Source: JACMLD01 sp044227095
Lineage (GTDB): Bacteria; Bacteroidota; Bacteroidia; Chitinophagales; Chitinophagaceae
DNA length: 64,000 nucleotides
Assembly (NCBI GenBank): GCA_044227095.1
Contig: JBGAFV010000001.1
Location: 2,232,001 to 2,296,000 of the forward strand
Direction: 5' to 3'
The position numbers were made by a program, and so were the translations under genes. Of this stretch, positions 18,101 to 26,069 are shown piece after piece. Under the pieces are notes generated by a model. It had not been told where the DNA came from and did no database searches. It saw nothing but the letters and a program-made list of their open reading frames with translations. Position 1 is the first letter of the stretch; the number at the start of each line of letters is the position of its first letter.

Positions 18101-18188
18101 TATTGCTATAGGCAAAAATGCCACCGGCAATAACTAATGCCAGTATAACAGTAAGCGGATTTTTATATAAAACGAAAAAGTTTTTCAC
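15126..18188 (-). CDS. RND efflux pump inner-membrane permease
   Basis: This 1020-residue protein is a full-length member of the AcrB/CusA superfamily. It has a first helix at 12-30, a large periplasmic loop, helices between about 335 and 545, a second loop and helices between about 850 and 1005. The transmembrane-4 proton-relay motif GLIIDDAIVVVEQIHR carries Asp397 and Asp398. The second loop starts with SIVLDYASPPGTSLEETD, a form seen in the heavy-metal and lipid-type branches. I cannot assign a substrate. It overlaps neither neighbour, but only 2 bases separate it from the adaptor gene, and the TolC-like gene precedes that, so all three pump parts are encoded in order. Confidence 0.93.
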   Translation of the reverse strand: MKNFFVLYKNPLTVILALVIAGGIFAYSNMQTSLFPEITFPKIKIIADAGLQPVNKMMVTVTKPLENAVKQIPDLHMIRSTTSRGSCEISAYINWNANIDLSQQRIESKISQVRNQLPPDVQITVEKMNPSILPVMGYTLESHSKSPIELKMLANYTIKPFLSQVNGVSEVRIIGGKTKEYWLEPDIRKMSSLGLTPDSLNSAIAQTNFIKSNGYLSDYKFLYLSVTDATVHSIADLENIVIRNDGRRIIRLGEIASVKISEAIEYTKINANGKDGILVAVIKQPNANLVDLSATMENKVTELQKILPADVTIRPYYIQADFVNTSVKSVTDSLWTGLALAIIVAILFLRSLKASATILVTIPVTLCLTLIVLYAVGYTFNIMTLGAIAAAIGLIIDDAIVVVEQIHRTHEEHPGEPVTVLLQKAISYLLPAMVGSSISTIVIFLPFLLMSGVAGAYFKVLTNTMMITLVCSFFVTWIGLPVIYLLLSKRKTNTAKKINSGHSVKTQRWVSFFIRRPIIAILIIASCIFLIVFIVPKLQTGFLPDMDEGSIVLDYASPPGTSLEETDRILREVEKIVVSTPEVAAYSRRTGTQMGFFITEPNTGDYLIQLKSKRQRTTEEVISDIRKRVESTQPALRIDFGQVIGDMLGDLMTSVQPVEIKIFGDNQEQLQALSKQVAEIVSGVEGAADVFNGIVIAGPSVSVEPDYSKLAQFGITPVNLQYQLQTSLEGNIAGNILEKEQLSAVRIVYPEGRKAGITGINNLQVFLPNGKLNPITSLATIKINSGDAEIQREDLQSMGVVTARLENNDLGTVVAQIQKEISTKINFPKGYHIEYGGAYAEQQQSFKELLMILITASMLVFGVILFLFREFKAALVILLVSVLGIAGSYLALYLTGTPLNVGSYTGIIMIVGIIGENSIFTFLQFKESLKENSADESIIYSISTRLRPKLMTALGAIIALLPLALGIGAGAQLHQPLAIAVIGGFLMALPLLLVALPSLLRILYKNTPSATNNNISSLPG

Positions 18189-18190
18189 GT

Positions 18191-19129
18191 TTACTGGTTG
18201 TTGGTTTGCGAAACAATTTTCACTTTAGCAGTATCGGCAAGGCCAAAATTTCCTGTAAGCAATATTTTATCTGAAGGCGATAGAGATGGAGAAACAATTT
18301 CAATTCTATCACTGGTTTCAATTCCTTTTTGTACCAGCACTTTTACTGCAGTACTACTATCCGTCATTTTCATAATCCAGAATTCGCTTTGTGTTTCATT
18401 GGAAAGTACTGATGCTTTTGGCAGTGAGGCAGTATTGTTTTTAATTGTTTTTTGTATCCGCACTTTAGCTATAAGATTTTCCGGAATAGAGTGTGCCGCA
18501 TTTACTTTTATAAAAATGCTTTGTGTTTGCGATGCAGGATCTACACTTGGCAAGGCGCCGGCAATTGTACCGTTTAATTTTTCACCATCGGGTAAAATAA
18601 GTTCAGCAGTCTTTTTGTTTTGCAGGTATGGCTTTAGCTCATACGGCAGGTCGAGCAGAAATACAAAGCTATTCATATCACTTACCACCGCAAGTTGTTC
18701 TCCATCCTGTACATAATCACCTGCCTGGTGATTTAGCTGGGTGATAAAACCTTTTTCACCTGCTTTAATAGCATTGGTACCAGAAAACTTAAAACTGGAA
18801 TCCAGTTGATTTACTGCATTGCCAATACTTTGTGCTTCTTTTGTTTTTATAGTAAAGAGCACCTGGCCACGGTTTACATATTGGCCCGGATGCGTGAAGT
18901 TTGATTGCAGGTAACCGTTGGCGTTGGCTTTTATATAATTTTTGAGAAGAAAGGTGGAGGTGGCGTTCAGTTCAATGAATTCGGCAAGCGGTTCAGTACT
19001 TACGTTGGTAACTGTTACAGGCGTTTCTATAACTTCCGGTACAGCTTCATCGGTTTTTTTCTCTTCCTGTTTGCAGGAAAAGAAAACGCAGGAGTAAAGA
19101 AGAATAACCATTTGCCAATAGTATCGCAT
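18191..19129 (-). CDS. RND periplasmic adaptor lipoprotein
   Basis: This 312-residue membrane-fusion protein has a lipobox YSCVFFSCKQE, so Cys19 is probably lipidated and inserted in the inner membrane. The barrel-sandwich half motifs are visible: ANGYLQSNFTHPGQYVNRGQ on one side and KAGEKGFITQLNHQAGDYVQDGEQ on the other. Between them lies only a short hairpin (about residues 100-120) in place of a long coiled coil, so its reach towards the outer-membrane channel would be short. It links the permease and the TolC-like channel across the periplasm. It starts 11 bases behind the TolC-like gene. Confidence 0.9.
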   Translation of the reverse strand: MRYYWQMVILLYSCVFFSCKQEEKKTDEAVPEVIETPVTVTNVSTEPLAEFIELNATSTFLLKNYIKANANGYLQSNFTHPGQYVNRGQVLFTIKTKEAQSIGNAVNQLDSSFKFSGTNAIKAGEKGFITQLNHQAGDYVQDGEQLAVVSDMNSFVFLLDLPYELKPYLQNKKTAELILPDGEKLNGTIAGALPSVDPASQTQSIFIKVNAAHSIPENLIAKVRIQKTIKNNTASLPKASVLSNETQSEFWIMKMTDSSTAVKVLVQKGIETSDRIEIVSPSLSPSDKILLTGNFGLADTAKVKIVSQTNNQ

Positions 19130-19140
19130 CGGTATGTATT

Positions 19141-20379
19141 TTATCTGTTCCAGTAATTAATTTGGTTGATGATCTGCAAACGGTTTGTATTGTTTTGTGT
19201 AAGCAGGTTTTTTGCAGTCATATAATTGTTGATGGCAATAACAAGGTCTGCAATTTTTGCATCGCCGGTTTCCAGCAATTTCATATTTACATTAATAAGC
19301 CCGTCTGCATACTTAACCTGGTGATTGATGTCTTCAATCAAATCTCCTGTGCTTTTTAACTGTTGTAACAGTTGGGCTATTTGCTGGCTATACTGCGCTG
19401 TGTAAAAGTTTTTATAATTAGTTCTAGTCTTTTCGGCAATAGCAATTTTGCTATACTGTATTTTCTTTTGCTTTCCATCGTAAATAGGAACGGTGACATT
19501 TACGCCGAAGCTGGTACCGAAATTTTTATAAGCCTGGTAAGCTAAGCTGGAATTATAACCTGCATCTGCATACAGATTTACTTTGGGCTTGTAATTAAAA
19601 TCTATAAGCGATCTGCTATTGCCCAACTGAAGACTATCAATCATAAACTTCTTAAAGAAAACAGATTGGCTGATTTCCGGCAACTGGTGAAGTGTTAGTG
19701 AAGGGTCTGCAAGCATTGCTTCTGCAGTATCTACAATGCCGCTTAGATAATTCAATGTGGCATAATCATTCTGTAATTGTATACTCAATTGCCTTGCAGA
19801 AAGTTCCTGCTGCTGGCGTGTAACCAGGAATGTTAGATAATCTGTTTGCCGGTAAACATTGCTTTCTGTTAACGCCTTCAGTAATTTTTCTTCTTTTTTC
19901 AGCAATTCGTTTACTTCTCTTGCAAAATGCAGTTGCTGCATGTCGCCATAAGTAGTAATGTATTGTGCAATAACAGTTCTTGTAAGATCCTGCTCAGAAA
20001 GTTTTGCTGTATTTTCTATACCCTGGTTTTGAAGGCCAAGCGTTTCAAATTGTGCAGTAAGATATTTTTTGCTCACCAATGCCTGGTTTACGCCAACTAT
20101 AGCGCTTAATTGACCACCATTTGTAATAGCGCCATCATATCCATAACCTTTTATAACTGGTGCATAAGAATTAACGCTGGTTCCTGTAACCTGTGGTTTA
20201 TAAACAGCACGTATGCGCTGGCTATCGGCCTGGTTTATGAGTACCTGGTTTTTGTAGTCTTTTAAAAGCGGACTATTGCTTAATGCCTGCTGAATAAAAT
20301 AATCAATATTTTTCTGCTGCGCATTTGCAACAGCAGAAAAAATATTGATAGAAAAAAGCGTTATAAAAATTAATTTCAT
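19141..20379 (-). CDS. TolC-like outer-membrane efflux protein
   Basis: This 412-residue protein has a signal peptide (1-20, ending ANAQQ) and the two tandem halves of the OEP/TolC fold. Long amphipathic helices alternate with short strands (ALSNSPLLKDYKNQVLINQAD and later KPKVNLYADAGYNSSLAYQAY). It should form a trimeric channel through the outer membrane and periplasm for the adjacent RND pump. It is slightly shorter than E. coli TolC, as is common in CusC-like proteins of Bacteroidota. The PepSY-like gene precedes it by 13 bases in the same direction. Confidence 0.9.
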   Translation of the reverse strand: MKLIFITLFSINIFSAVANAQQKNIDYFIQQALSNSPLLKDYKNQVLINQADSQRIRAVYKPQVTGTSVNSYAPVIKGYGYDGAITNGGQLSAIVGVNQALVSKKYLTAQFETLGLQNQGIENTAKLSEQDLTRTVIAQYITTYGDMQQLHFAREVNELLKKEEKLLKALTESNVYRQTDYLTFLVTRQQQELSARQLSIQLQNDYATLNYLSGIVDTAEAMLADPSLTLHQLPEISQSVFFKKFMIDSLQLGNSRSLIDFNYKPKVNLYADAGYNSSLAYQAYKNFGTSFGVNVTVPIYDGKQKKIQYSKIAIAEKTRTNYKNFYTAQYSQQIAQLLQQLKSTGDLIEDINHQVKYADGLINVNMKLLETGDAKIADLVIAINNYMTAKNLLTQNNTNRLQIINQINYWNR

Positions 20380-20392
20380 CCTGTTTAACTTC

Positions 20393-20815
20393 TTAATCCT
20401 TTTCTGATTTGATAAATTTTCCGGTTGTATTAAAAATTAAATCAGTCTTGTTTACTTCTGCTTCATAAGTTACTTCTCCATTTGCTTTTGTAATTTTTGC
20501 AGCTTCTTTAATACTTGCATTTTTGTAATGCTGATTAACATAAGCTGTAACCGGGGCAGGCAATGCGCTTACGGCAATGGTTTCTTCTGTTTCCTGCAAT
20601 ACACCGGTTTTGTTATACACGGCAGACATTTCTTTAGCGTTGAAAACAAAATTTACTTCAAAGTCTTCTTTTTCTTTTTCCCATTTTACTTTAGATGCAC
20701 CGGGAAATGCTTTTTCAAATGCCGCAACAGCTGCAGGAGGTGTTTTTGATTGCTGCCCATACACTGCTGCTGTTAACATAAGTGTAACTGCGAATAAAAG
20801 GAATTTGCTTTTCAT
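20393..20815 (-). CDS. Periplasmic PepSY-like protein
   Basis: This 140-residue protein has a signal peptide (1-20, ending AVYGQQ) and one or two repeats of the PepSY-like, BLIP-like alpha/beta unit. The unit is recognisable as AAVAAFEKAFPGASKVKWEKEKEDFEVNF followed by VTAYVNQHYKNASIKEAAKITKANGEVTYEAEV. Such small periplasmic proteins often accompany two-component systems and efflux pumps in Bacteroidota and are thought to bind protein or small ligands; no activity is established. It is the first gene of the pump transcript, 13 bases ahead of the TolC-like gene, and may be regulated by the kinase/regulator pair upstream. Confidence 0.82.
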   Translation of the reverse strand: MKSKFLLFAVTLMLTAAVYGQQSKTPPAAVAAFEKAFPGASKVKWEKEKEDFEVNFVFNAKEMSAVYNKTGVLQETEETIAVSALPAPVTAYVNQHYKNASIKEAAKITKANGEVTYEAEVNKTDLIFNTTGKFIKSEKD

Positions 20816-20881
20816 ATCATGTGCTTTTTAGGTTACGATAATATTGTTTTTTAGTACCCAGACGGCGCTGATTAATGATTT

Positions 20882-20930
20882 GCTGTTGAAGTGAGTGACA
20901 CAACAATGGCGATAGTAATTCAACTGCTGG
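20882..20930 (-). repeat. CATCGTTGTGTCACTCACTT repeat copy
   Basis: Read on the minus strand this stretch contains CCAGCAGTTG...CATTGTTGTGTCACTCACTT, closely matching 28065-28113. It occupies the 181-base gap between the PAP2 and PepSY-like genes, where a break or second promoter in the operon could lie. Confidence 0.6.
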
Positions 20931-20996
20931 TTACCTTAAAATTATTAATGCAACTTAAAACCTGATTCTGTGTATATTCTGTAGCGGGGCCGTAAT

Positions 20997-21803
20997 TTAG
21001 AAATGATGTACAAGACCTAGCCCAAACGCCCCATTTTGATAGGTGGGAAGCACAATGGTATGCACCTCTTTGTCTTTAAACAGGTGCTTTTTTATTGAGG
21101 GATATATGCAATAAGCGAGTTTGGTTGAAATAATGCCAACACCGGCGCCGGCTACAACATCGCCAAACCAATGTTTGTTGTTAGAAATTCGTAAATACCC
21201 GGTAGTGGCTGCCACTGCATAGCCAGCTATACCATACCAGGGCGAAACATCTTTATACTCCTGGTGTAAAAATTCTGCGGCTGCAAAAGCTGTAGCTGTA
21301 TGGCCTGATGGAAATGATAAATTATCAGATCCATCTGGTCTTGTTTCCCCCGTAATTTTTTTAGCTGAATGAACAGTTGTGCTCATAATTAATGTAGAGA
21401 TGCCATAAATTATAGTACGATCCCGGAAATTATTTTTTCCATGAATACCTGCGGCGTTTAATCCATAAACAGCTACAGCAGGCACCCATTGAAGATAATT
21501 GTCAATGTGAACTTGGTTAGGCTGGCGCTCTATGTATATTTTTTCTTTTACGGTTTCATTTACATCCTGGAAAGCATCTGTATGTAAAGAAAGCAAGCCG
21601 TAGAAAATAAATGCTGATGGTACAATGAATGATTTGTACGTAAATGCCCGTTTGCTGTTAAGCTCTTTCCATTGTGCATTTGGTTTGGGCAAACTATCTG
21701 TATTTGAATTAACAAGTTTGCTTGTATCGGTATATTGGGCATGACTTAAAAACGGTGTCACCGTGTTTAACAATATTGATATTGAAAAAACTATTTTTTT
21801 CAT
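20997..21803 (-). CDS. PAP2-family phosphatase
   Basis: This 268-residue membrane or periplasmic protein has a signal-like N-terminus and the complete phosphatidic-acid phosphatase signature. Motif 1 is KKITGETRP, motif 2 is PSGHTATAFA, and motif 3 is RISNNKHWFGDVVAG with the catalytic His-Asp pair. It should remove phosphate from a lipid phosphate such as phosphatidate, undecaprenyl pyrophosphate or a lipid A group; the exact substrate cannot be told. It sits 18 bases behind the histidine kinase gene, in one transcript with the regulator pair, which suggests that an envelope signal controls lipid dephosphorylation. Confidence 0.9.
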   Translation of the reverse strand: MKKIVFSISILLNTVTPFLSHAQYTDTSKLVNSNTDSLPKPNAQWKELNSKRAFTYKSFIVPSAFIFYGLLSLHTDAFQDVNETVKEKIYIERQPNQVHIDNYLQWVPAVAVYGLNAAGIHGKNNFRDRTIIYGISTLIMSTTVHSAKKITGETRPDGSDNLSFPSGHTATAFAAAEFLHQEYKDVSPWYGIAGYAVAATTGYLRISNNKHWFGDVVAGAGVGIISTKLAYCIYPSIKKHLFKDKEVHTIVLPTYQNGAFGLGLVHHF

Positions 21804-21821
21804 TAACAGGGTATAAAAAAC

Positions 21822-23078
21822 TTAATAATGTTTTTGAACCAATAAAAAATGATGCTGGTTATCTTCAAACAAATATTCTGCTTCCAGGCCTGATACTTCT
21901 GCAGCATGTTGTACAATTGCCAGCCCCAGTCCAACACCTTCGTTTACCATTCCTGGTTTTGAAAACCGTTTAAACAAACGCTTGCCATCTAGTGCAGTTA
22001 TATCGCCCGTGTTGCTGATTTCAATAACGCCTTCGTCTGCAATAATGTCAATCTTTCCACCGGGCAGGTTGTATTTAATAGCATTACTGAAAAGATTGTT
22101 GAGCATAATATCAGCAAGTGCAGGGTTTATTTTTATAGCAACAGACTCGTCTAATGAAGTGCTTACCTCTATGTTTTTTGAAGCGATCATTTCTTCAAAC
22201 TGATGAAGCTTCTCGTTTATTTTTTGAGCGATATTTATTTGACTGGTTTCTGCAAACTGGCCGTTTTCAATTTTTGTAAGTAATAATAAACCCTGGTTTA
22301 AACGAGACAAACGTTGTATTGCTTCATAAGCTGATTGTACCGCTTTGCTTTGCTGTTCAGAAAGTTGTTCGTCCTGTATCAATACATCCAGTTTGGATTG
22401 TATAATAGCGAGTGGCGTTTGCAATTCGTGTGATGCATTCTCAGTAAATTCTTTCAGGTGCTGGTAATCCTCGTGTGCTTTAGTAGTTACCTGCTTCAGC
22501 GTGTCGTTCATTAAAGCAAATTCATCAATGGTTGCTGATTGAAATACTGGTGGTTTGTTTTTACTCAGTTCAAACTGGCGCATTGCTGCAAGTGAATCAT
22601 AAAACGGTTGCCACAATTTTTTTAGTACAACCCGGTTAATAAGAAGTGTAACAATAAGAATAAGAAGAATAGTGATTAGTGTAATGGTAACAATTGATTG
22701 CAGCATATCGTCTGTTCCTTCAAGCGATTTGCTTACCGTTACCTTGTACCATTGGTTGCTGCTTTCAATATAAAATACCAGCTGGCGAAAAATTTCTTTT
22801 TCATTTCCGTCGGCAATATGTAAAGTCTTAAATTCTTGTTTGCCACTAACAAAAGCGGCTGTATAAGTTATATGCTGATCGTTTACGTTTACAATTTCTG
22901 GCAGATGCTGGTGTGAAGCAGTGTAATTCTGAATTTCATGTTGCTCAATTTTCAAATCTTCATCAACCTGGTTTACGAGCACATAGCGCAACAGAAAATA
23001 AAATGCAATGCCGGATAAAAGGAACACTATTACCGTGGCAAAAAGGTTTATGCGACTGTATTTCGTAAATAATTTCAT
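21822..23078 (-). CDS. Sensor histidine kinase of the envelope block
   Basis: This 418-residue kinase has two membrane helices (about 11-33 and 126-150) bordering a periplasmic sensor domain of about 90 residues without a recognised fold. A HAMP-like linker follows, then HisKA with His217 in ENASHELQTPLAI and an ATPase domain with LNNLFSNAIKYN and GVGLGLAIVQH. It is a typical QseC/PhoQ-like class I kinase. Its start lies 1 base behind the stop of the response regulator gene. Together they form a two-component system that heads the PAP2/efflux block. Confidence 0.92.
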   Translation of the reverse strand: MKLFTKYSRINLFATVIVFLLSGIAFYFLLRYVLVNQVDEDLKIEQHEIQNYTASHQHLPEIVNVNDQHITYTAAFVSGKQEFKTLHIADGNEKEIFRQLVFYIESSNQWYKVTVSKSLEGTDDMLQSIVTITLITILLILIVTLLINRVVLKKLWQPFYDSLAAMRQFELSKNKPPVFQSATIDEFALMNDTLKQVTTKAHEDYQHLKEFTENASHELQTPLAIIQSKLDVLIQDEQLSEQQSKAVQSAYEAIQRLSRLNQGLLLLTKIENGQFAETSQINIAQKINEKLHQFEEMIASKNIEVSTSLDESVAIKINPALADIMLNNLFSNAIKYNLPGGKIDIIADEGVIEISNTGDITALDGKRLFKRFSKPGMVNEGVGLGLAIVQHAAEVSGLEAEYLFEDNQHHFLLVQKHY

Positions 23079-23079
23079 A

Positions 23080-23754
23080 CTATACAGAGAATTTGTATCC
23101 TAAACCATAAACTGATTTTATATAATCAGGAGAGCCGGCTTGTAATAATTTTTTGCGCAGGTTTTTAATATGGGTATACAAAAAATCATAATTGCCTGCC
23201 AGATCCATATCATCTCCCCAAAGATGTTCTGCCATTGCACTTTTGCTGATTACTTTATTTTTATTCCCTGTAAAATACAACAACAGATCGTATTCCATTC
23301 TTGTAAGATCGATTGTTTTGCTATTTACTAAAACTGTTTTATGCGAGAGATTAATAGAAATTTCGCCTATCACAATATTGTTGCTGCCGCCAAAAGTTTT
23401 CCTGCGGATGATGGCATCTACTCTTGCGCCAAGTTCTGACAAATGAAATGGCTTGGCAAGATAATCATCGGCACCTGTTTTTAACCCGGCTACTTTATCG
23501 TCTACAGCATTGCGTGCAGAAATAATTAGCACACCGTCTGTTTTATTATTGGCCTTAAGCTCACGTAAAATATCAAGGCCGTTACCCCCGGGCAATGTAA
23601 TGTCAAGAATGATACAGGTATAATCGTAGAGAGAAATTTTTTCTATAGCAGTATGAAAATCATATGCTGTTTCGCAGATGAAACTTTCAGAATCAAGGTA
23701 GGTGCAGATGCTGTCTGAAAGCGCCTGCTCGTCTTCTATAACAAGAATTTTCAT
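23080..23754 (-). CDS. OmpR-family response regulator
   Basis: From the ATG at 23754 the protein has 224 residues: receiver about 1-118 (Glu7/Asp8, phospho-acceptor Asp51 in IILDITLPGG, Lys102 in YLAKPFHL) and a winged-helix DNA-binding domain about 130-224 (TRMEYDLLLYF, KSVYGLGYKFSV). An open frame continues to 23922 and would add 56 residues with no family similarity. I reject that extension because a -7 element lies at 23767-23774, between the two possible starts. The gene heads the operon with its kinase and the PAP2 phosphatase. The first half of the minus-strand block is probably autoregulated. Confidence 0.92.
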   Translation of the reverse strand: MKILVIEDEQALSDSICTYLDSESFICETAYDFHTAIEKISLYDYTCIILDITLPGGNGLDILRELKANNKTDGVLIISARNAVDDKVAGLKTGADDYLAKPFHLSELGARVDAIIRRKTFGGSNNIVIGEISINLSHKTVLVNSKTIDLTRMEYDLLLYFTGNKNKVISKSAMAEHLWGDDMDLAGNYDFLYTHIKNLRKKLLQAGSPDYIKSVYGLGYKFSV

Positions 23755-23766
23755 AATTATGCAAGG

Positions 23767-23774
23767 CAAAAATA
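23767..23774 (-). promoter_or_regulatory. -7 element for the regulator/kinase/PAP2 transcript
   Basis: On the minus strand the eight bases read TATTTTTG, an exact match to TAnnTTTG. They stand 12 bases before the regulator ATG. A clear TTTG -33 box at 17-19 bases is not visible, so the call rests on the -7 element and its position. Confidence 0.4.
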
Positions 23775-23897
23775 CCGTAGAAATCTGTAGAAAAACTGAA
23801 GAAGAATAAGGCAACCGGTGATAAATGTTAAAAGAAAGTGATTGTGCTGGTTTTGCTTCATAACTTGTAAGGGCTTTTATAGAAAAAATGAAATAGT

Positions 23898-24509
23898 ATG
23901 CTTCAAAACAGGGTTGATCCAATTGGTAATCTTATAAGAACGCCTGCTCGTGGAAGCTGGCTTGGCAACCGTGGTGTAATACATAATCATCAACAGGAGA
24001 TTGTGCGGCCATATAAAACTAAAGCATGGATAACCTGCCTGTTATCGTTTAAAGAAAGAAAAAGAAAAATTATGATGCCAGACAGGTGGACGGAGCTTTT
24101 CTTTTTTGATGAAGCAACAGCTTTTGCTGCAGGTCACCGTCCATGTGCCGAATGCCGGCGTAATGATTTTAACAGGTTCAAATCATGCTGGCTAAAAGGA
24201 AACCCCGAATATGGGTTTAATATAAAAACACCCATAAAAGATATTGATGAGATAATCCACAAAGAACGCATCAACGCAGGCAAGACAAAAATTACGTTCA
24301 ATGAAAATATCGCGGCAATTCCCGATGGTAGTTTTGTTTTATTAAACGACAATGCTTATTTGGTTGCTAGGCCTAATCTTCTTTTGTGGACCCCTTTTGG
24401 GTATGAAAAGAAAATAGCGATGCCTTTAACGGGTAAATTAATGGTGCTTACGCCAAGATCTATGGTAAATACTTTGAGAGCGGGTTATGAGGTGCAGATG
24501 GGTGTTTAA
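23898..24509 (+). CDS. Uncharacterised protein with Ada-like HRPCAECR motif
   Basis: This 203-residue protein has no signal peptide or membrane helix. Its centre carries ATAFAAGHRPCAECRRNDFNRF, which resembles the GxRPCxxCRP zinc motif of the Ada DNA-repair protein N-terminus, with only two cysteines of this pair visible (plus one in FKSCW). The N-terminus is rich in Arg and Asn (RGSWLGNRGVIHNHQQEI), and the C-terminus is beta-rich. I do not recognise the family. The Cys-x-x-Cys pair and basic surface are compatible with metal and nucleic-acid binding, but this is inference. It is divergent from the response regulator, with 143 bases between starts. Confidence 0.7.
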   Translation: MLQNRVDPIGNLIRTPARGSWLGNRGVIHNHQQEIVRPYKTKAWITCLLSFKERKRKIMMPDRWTELFFFDEATAFAAGHRPCAECRRNDFNRFKSCWLKGNPEYGFNIKTPIKDIDEIIHKERINAGKTKITFNENIAAIPDGSFVLLNDNAYLVARPNLLLWTPFGYEKKIAMPLTGKLMVLTPRSMVNTLRAGYEVQMGV

Positions 24510-24549
24510 ATCGAAAATACGATAGCGGCTTAATTAGTAGTATCTCAAC

Positions 24550-26019
24550 CTACTTCACCCAGCCGCAATCTCTTACATTTTTTCCTTTTCTATTGGTAAC
24601 AGCATCGCCCAGATCTTCTCTTGCTTCTTCTGCAAGTTTTTGCAAGTCGGCAACAACTTCAGGGTAACTTTCTTTTACATCATATCGCTCACCTGGGTCT
24701 CTACGAAGATCATACAAGGCAAGTTCGTATTGATGCTTTTCATTTACACTTCCCGCATGGCCATCTTTGCCGGGCGCAAATCCTTCATACGTTCTTCCGG
24801 TATGCGGCAATACAAGTTTCCATTGCCCTCTTCTAACAGCTTCTAATTGATTATTGCCATAATAATACAAGAATTCTTTTCTTGGTTCTGCAGATGGATC
24901 GTTCTTTAGTAAAGAAATAATATTTACACCATCAATTTTATGTTCGGGCAATTTGCCCCCGGTAATAGCTGCAATGGTAGGAAGCAGATCTATAGTTGAC
25001 GAAAGTTTATTGCAAATAATTCCCGCAGGTATAACACCGGGCCAGCGCATAACGCAAGGCTCTTTTTGGCCGCCTTCCCAGCTGGTTCCTTTTCCTTCGC
25101 GCAAGCCGCCGGTACTACCTGCATGATTTCCAAAATTTAACCAGGGGCCATTGTCGCTGGTAAAAATAACCAGCGTATTGTTTTGCAAATGATATTGGTT
25201 AAGTGCTTTCATAACTTCACCAACACTCCAGTCTATTTCTTCAATTACATCTCCGTATAATCCTTGTTTGCTTTTGCCTTTAAATTTTGAAGATACTGCA
25301 AGGGGTACATGCGGCATAGAATGTGCGAGGTATAAAAAGAAAGGTTTTGTTTTATTGCGTGCAATAAAATCAACTGCTTTTTCTGTATATAGCGTTGTAA
25401 GTGTAGACTGATCTTCCAGGTTAGCAATCGTTTTAATTTTTTCATTGCCCTGTATCAATGGCAGTGGAGGATACCTGCTTTTCCAGTTGGAAGTATCTGT
25501 AATGGGATTGCCGTCATAATCAACAGGCCACATGTCGTTGCTATAAGGCAAGCCGAGGTATTCATCAAAACCGTGTTGCAAAGGAAGAAATTGTTGCTGA
25601 TAACCAAGATGCCATTTGCCAATTGCAGCTGTTGCATAGTTTTTCTCTTTCAGTATTTCTGCAATGGTTTTTTCTTCTTTGCTAATGCCATTTTTGGCCC
25701 ACGGGTTAAGTGCATTAAGAACATTTATGCGATTGGAATAACAGCCAGTCATCAAAGCGGCACGTGATGCAGAGCACACAGCTTCTGCTGCATAAAACTG
25801 GGTAAACATCATGCCTTCATTTGCAAGCTTGTCTATATTGGGGGTGTTGTATAAAGTAGCGCCATATTTGCCAACATCGCCATAACCAAGATCGTCACAA
25901 AAAATAATTACAATGTTGGGTTGATTAGCAACTGCTTTGTTTTTTTGATTGCCCTGTGCTTGCGAAAACATCGATGCTATACAAAGAATGACAGTTAATA
26001 TGCTGAGATGTTTTTTCAT
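24550..26019 (-). CDS. Secreted sulfatase (type I, Cys-type)
   Basis: This 489-residue protein, from the ATG at 26019, has a signal peptide (1-22, ending FSQAQG) and a full alkaline-phosphatase-superfamily sulfatase domain. The metal-binding CDDLGYGDVG and the active-site motif VCSASRAALMTG are intact; the Cys in C-x-A-x-R is the residue turned into formylglycine. HSMPHVPL and SDNGPW also fit the family. The open frame runs 16 residues further upstream, but the later Met precedes a proper signal peptide. It removes sulfate from a sulfated sugar or aryl substrate. No formylglycine-generating or maturase gene is in the window. It is transcribed behind the SGNH hydrolase gene. Confidence 0.92.
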   Translation of the reverse strand: MKKHLSILTVILCIASMFSQAQGNQKNKAVANQPNIVIIFCDDLGYGDVGKYGATLYNTPNIDKLANEGMMFTQFYAAEAVCSASRAALMTGCYSNRINVLNALNPWAKNGISKEEKTIAEILKEKNYATAAIGKWHLGYQQQFLPLQHGFDEYLGLPYSNDMWPVDYDGNPITDTSNWKSRYPPLPLIQGNEKIKTIANLEDQSTLTTLYTEKAVDFIARNKTKPFFLYLAHSMPHVPLAVSSKFKGKSKQGLYGDVIEEIDWSVGEVMKALNQYHLQNNTLVIFTSDNGPWLNFGNHAGSTGGLREGKGTSWEGGQKEPCVMRWPGVIPAGIICNKLSSTIDLLPTIAAITGGKLPEHKIDGVNIISLLKNDPSAEPRKEFLYYYGNNQLEAVRRGQWKLVLPHTGRTYEGFAPGKDGHAGSVNEKHQYELALYDLRRDPGERYDVKESYPEVVADLQKLAEEAREDLGDAVTNRKGKNVRDCGWVK

Positions 26020-26069
26020 GTGCAATGTATTAATAAGCCTGAAATTGAGATTGCAGGAATAGTTCAACT

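Noticed and set aside
23755..23922. 56-residue N-terminal extension of the response regulator
   Set aside because: The residues have no receiver similarity, the receiver begins with MKILVIEDE at 23754, and a TAnnTTTG element lies inside the extension.
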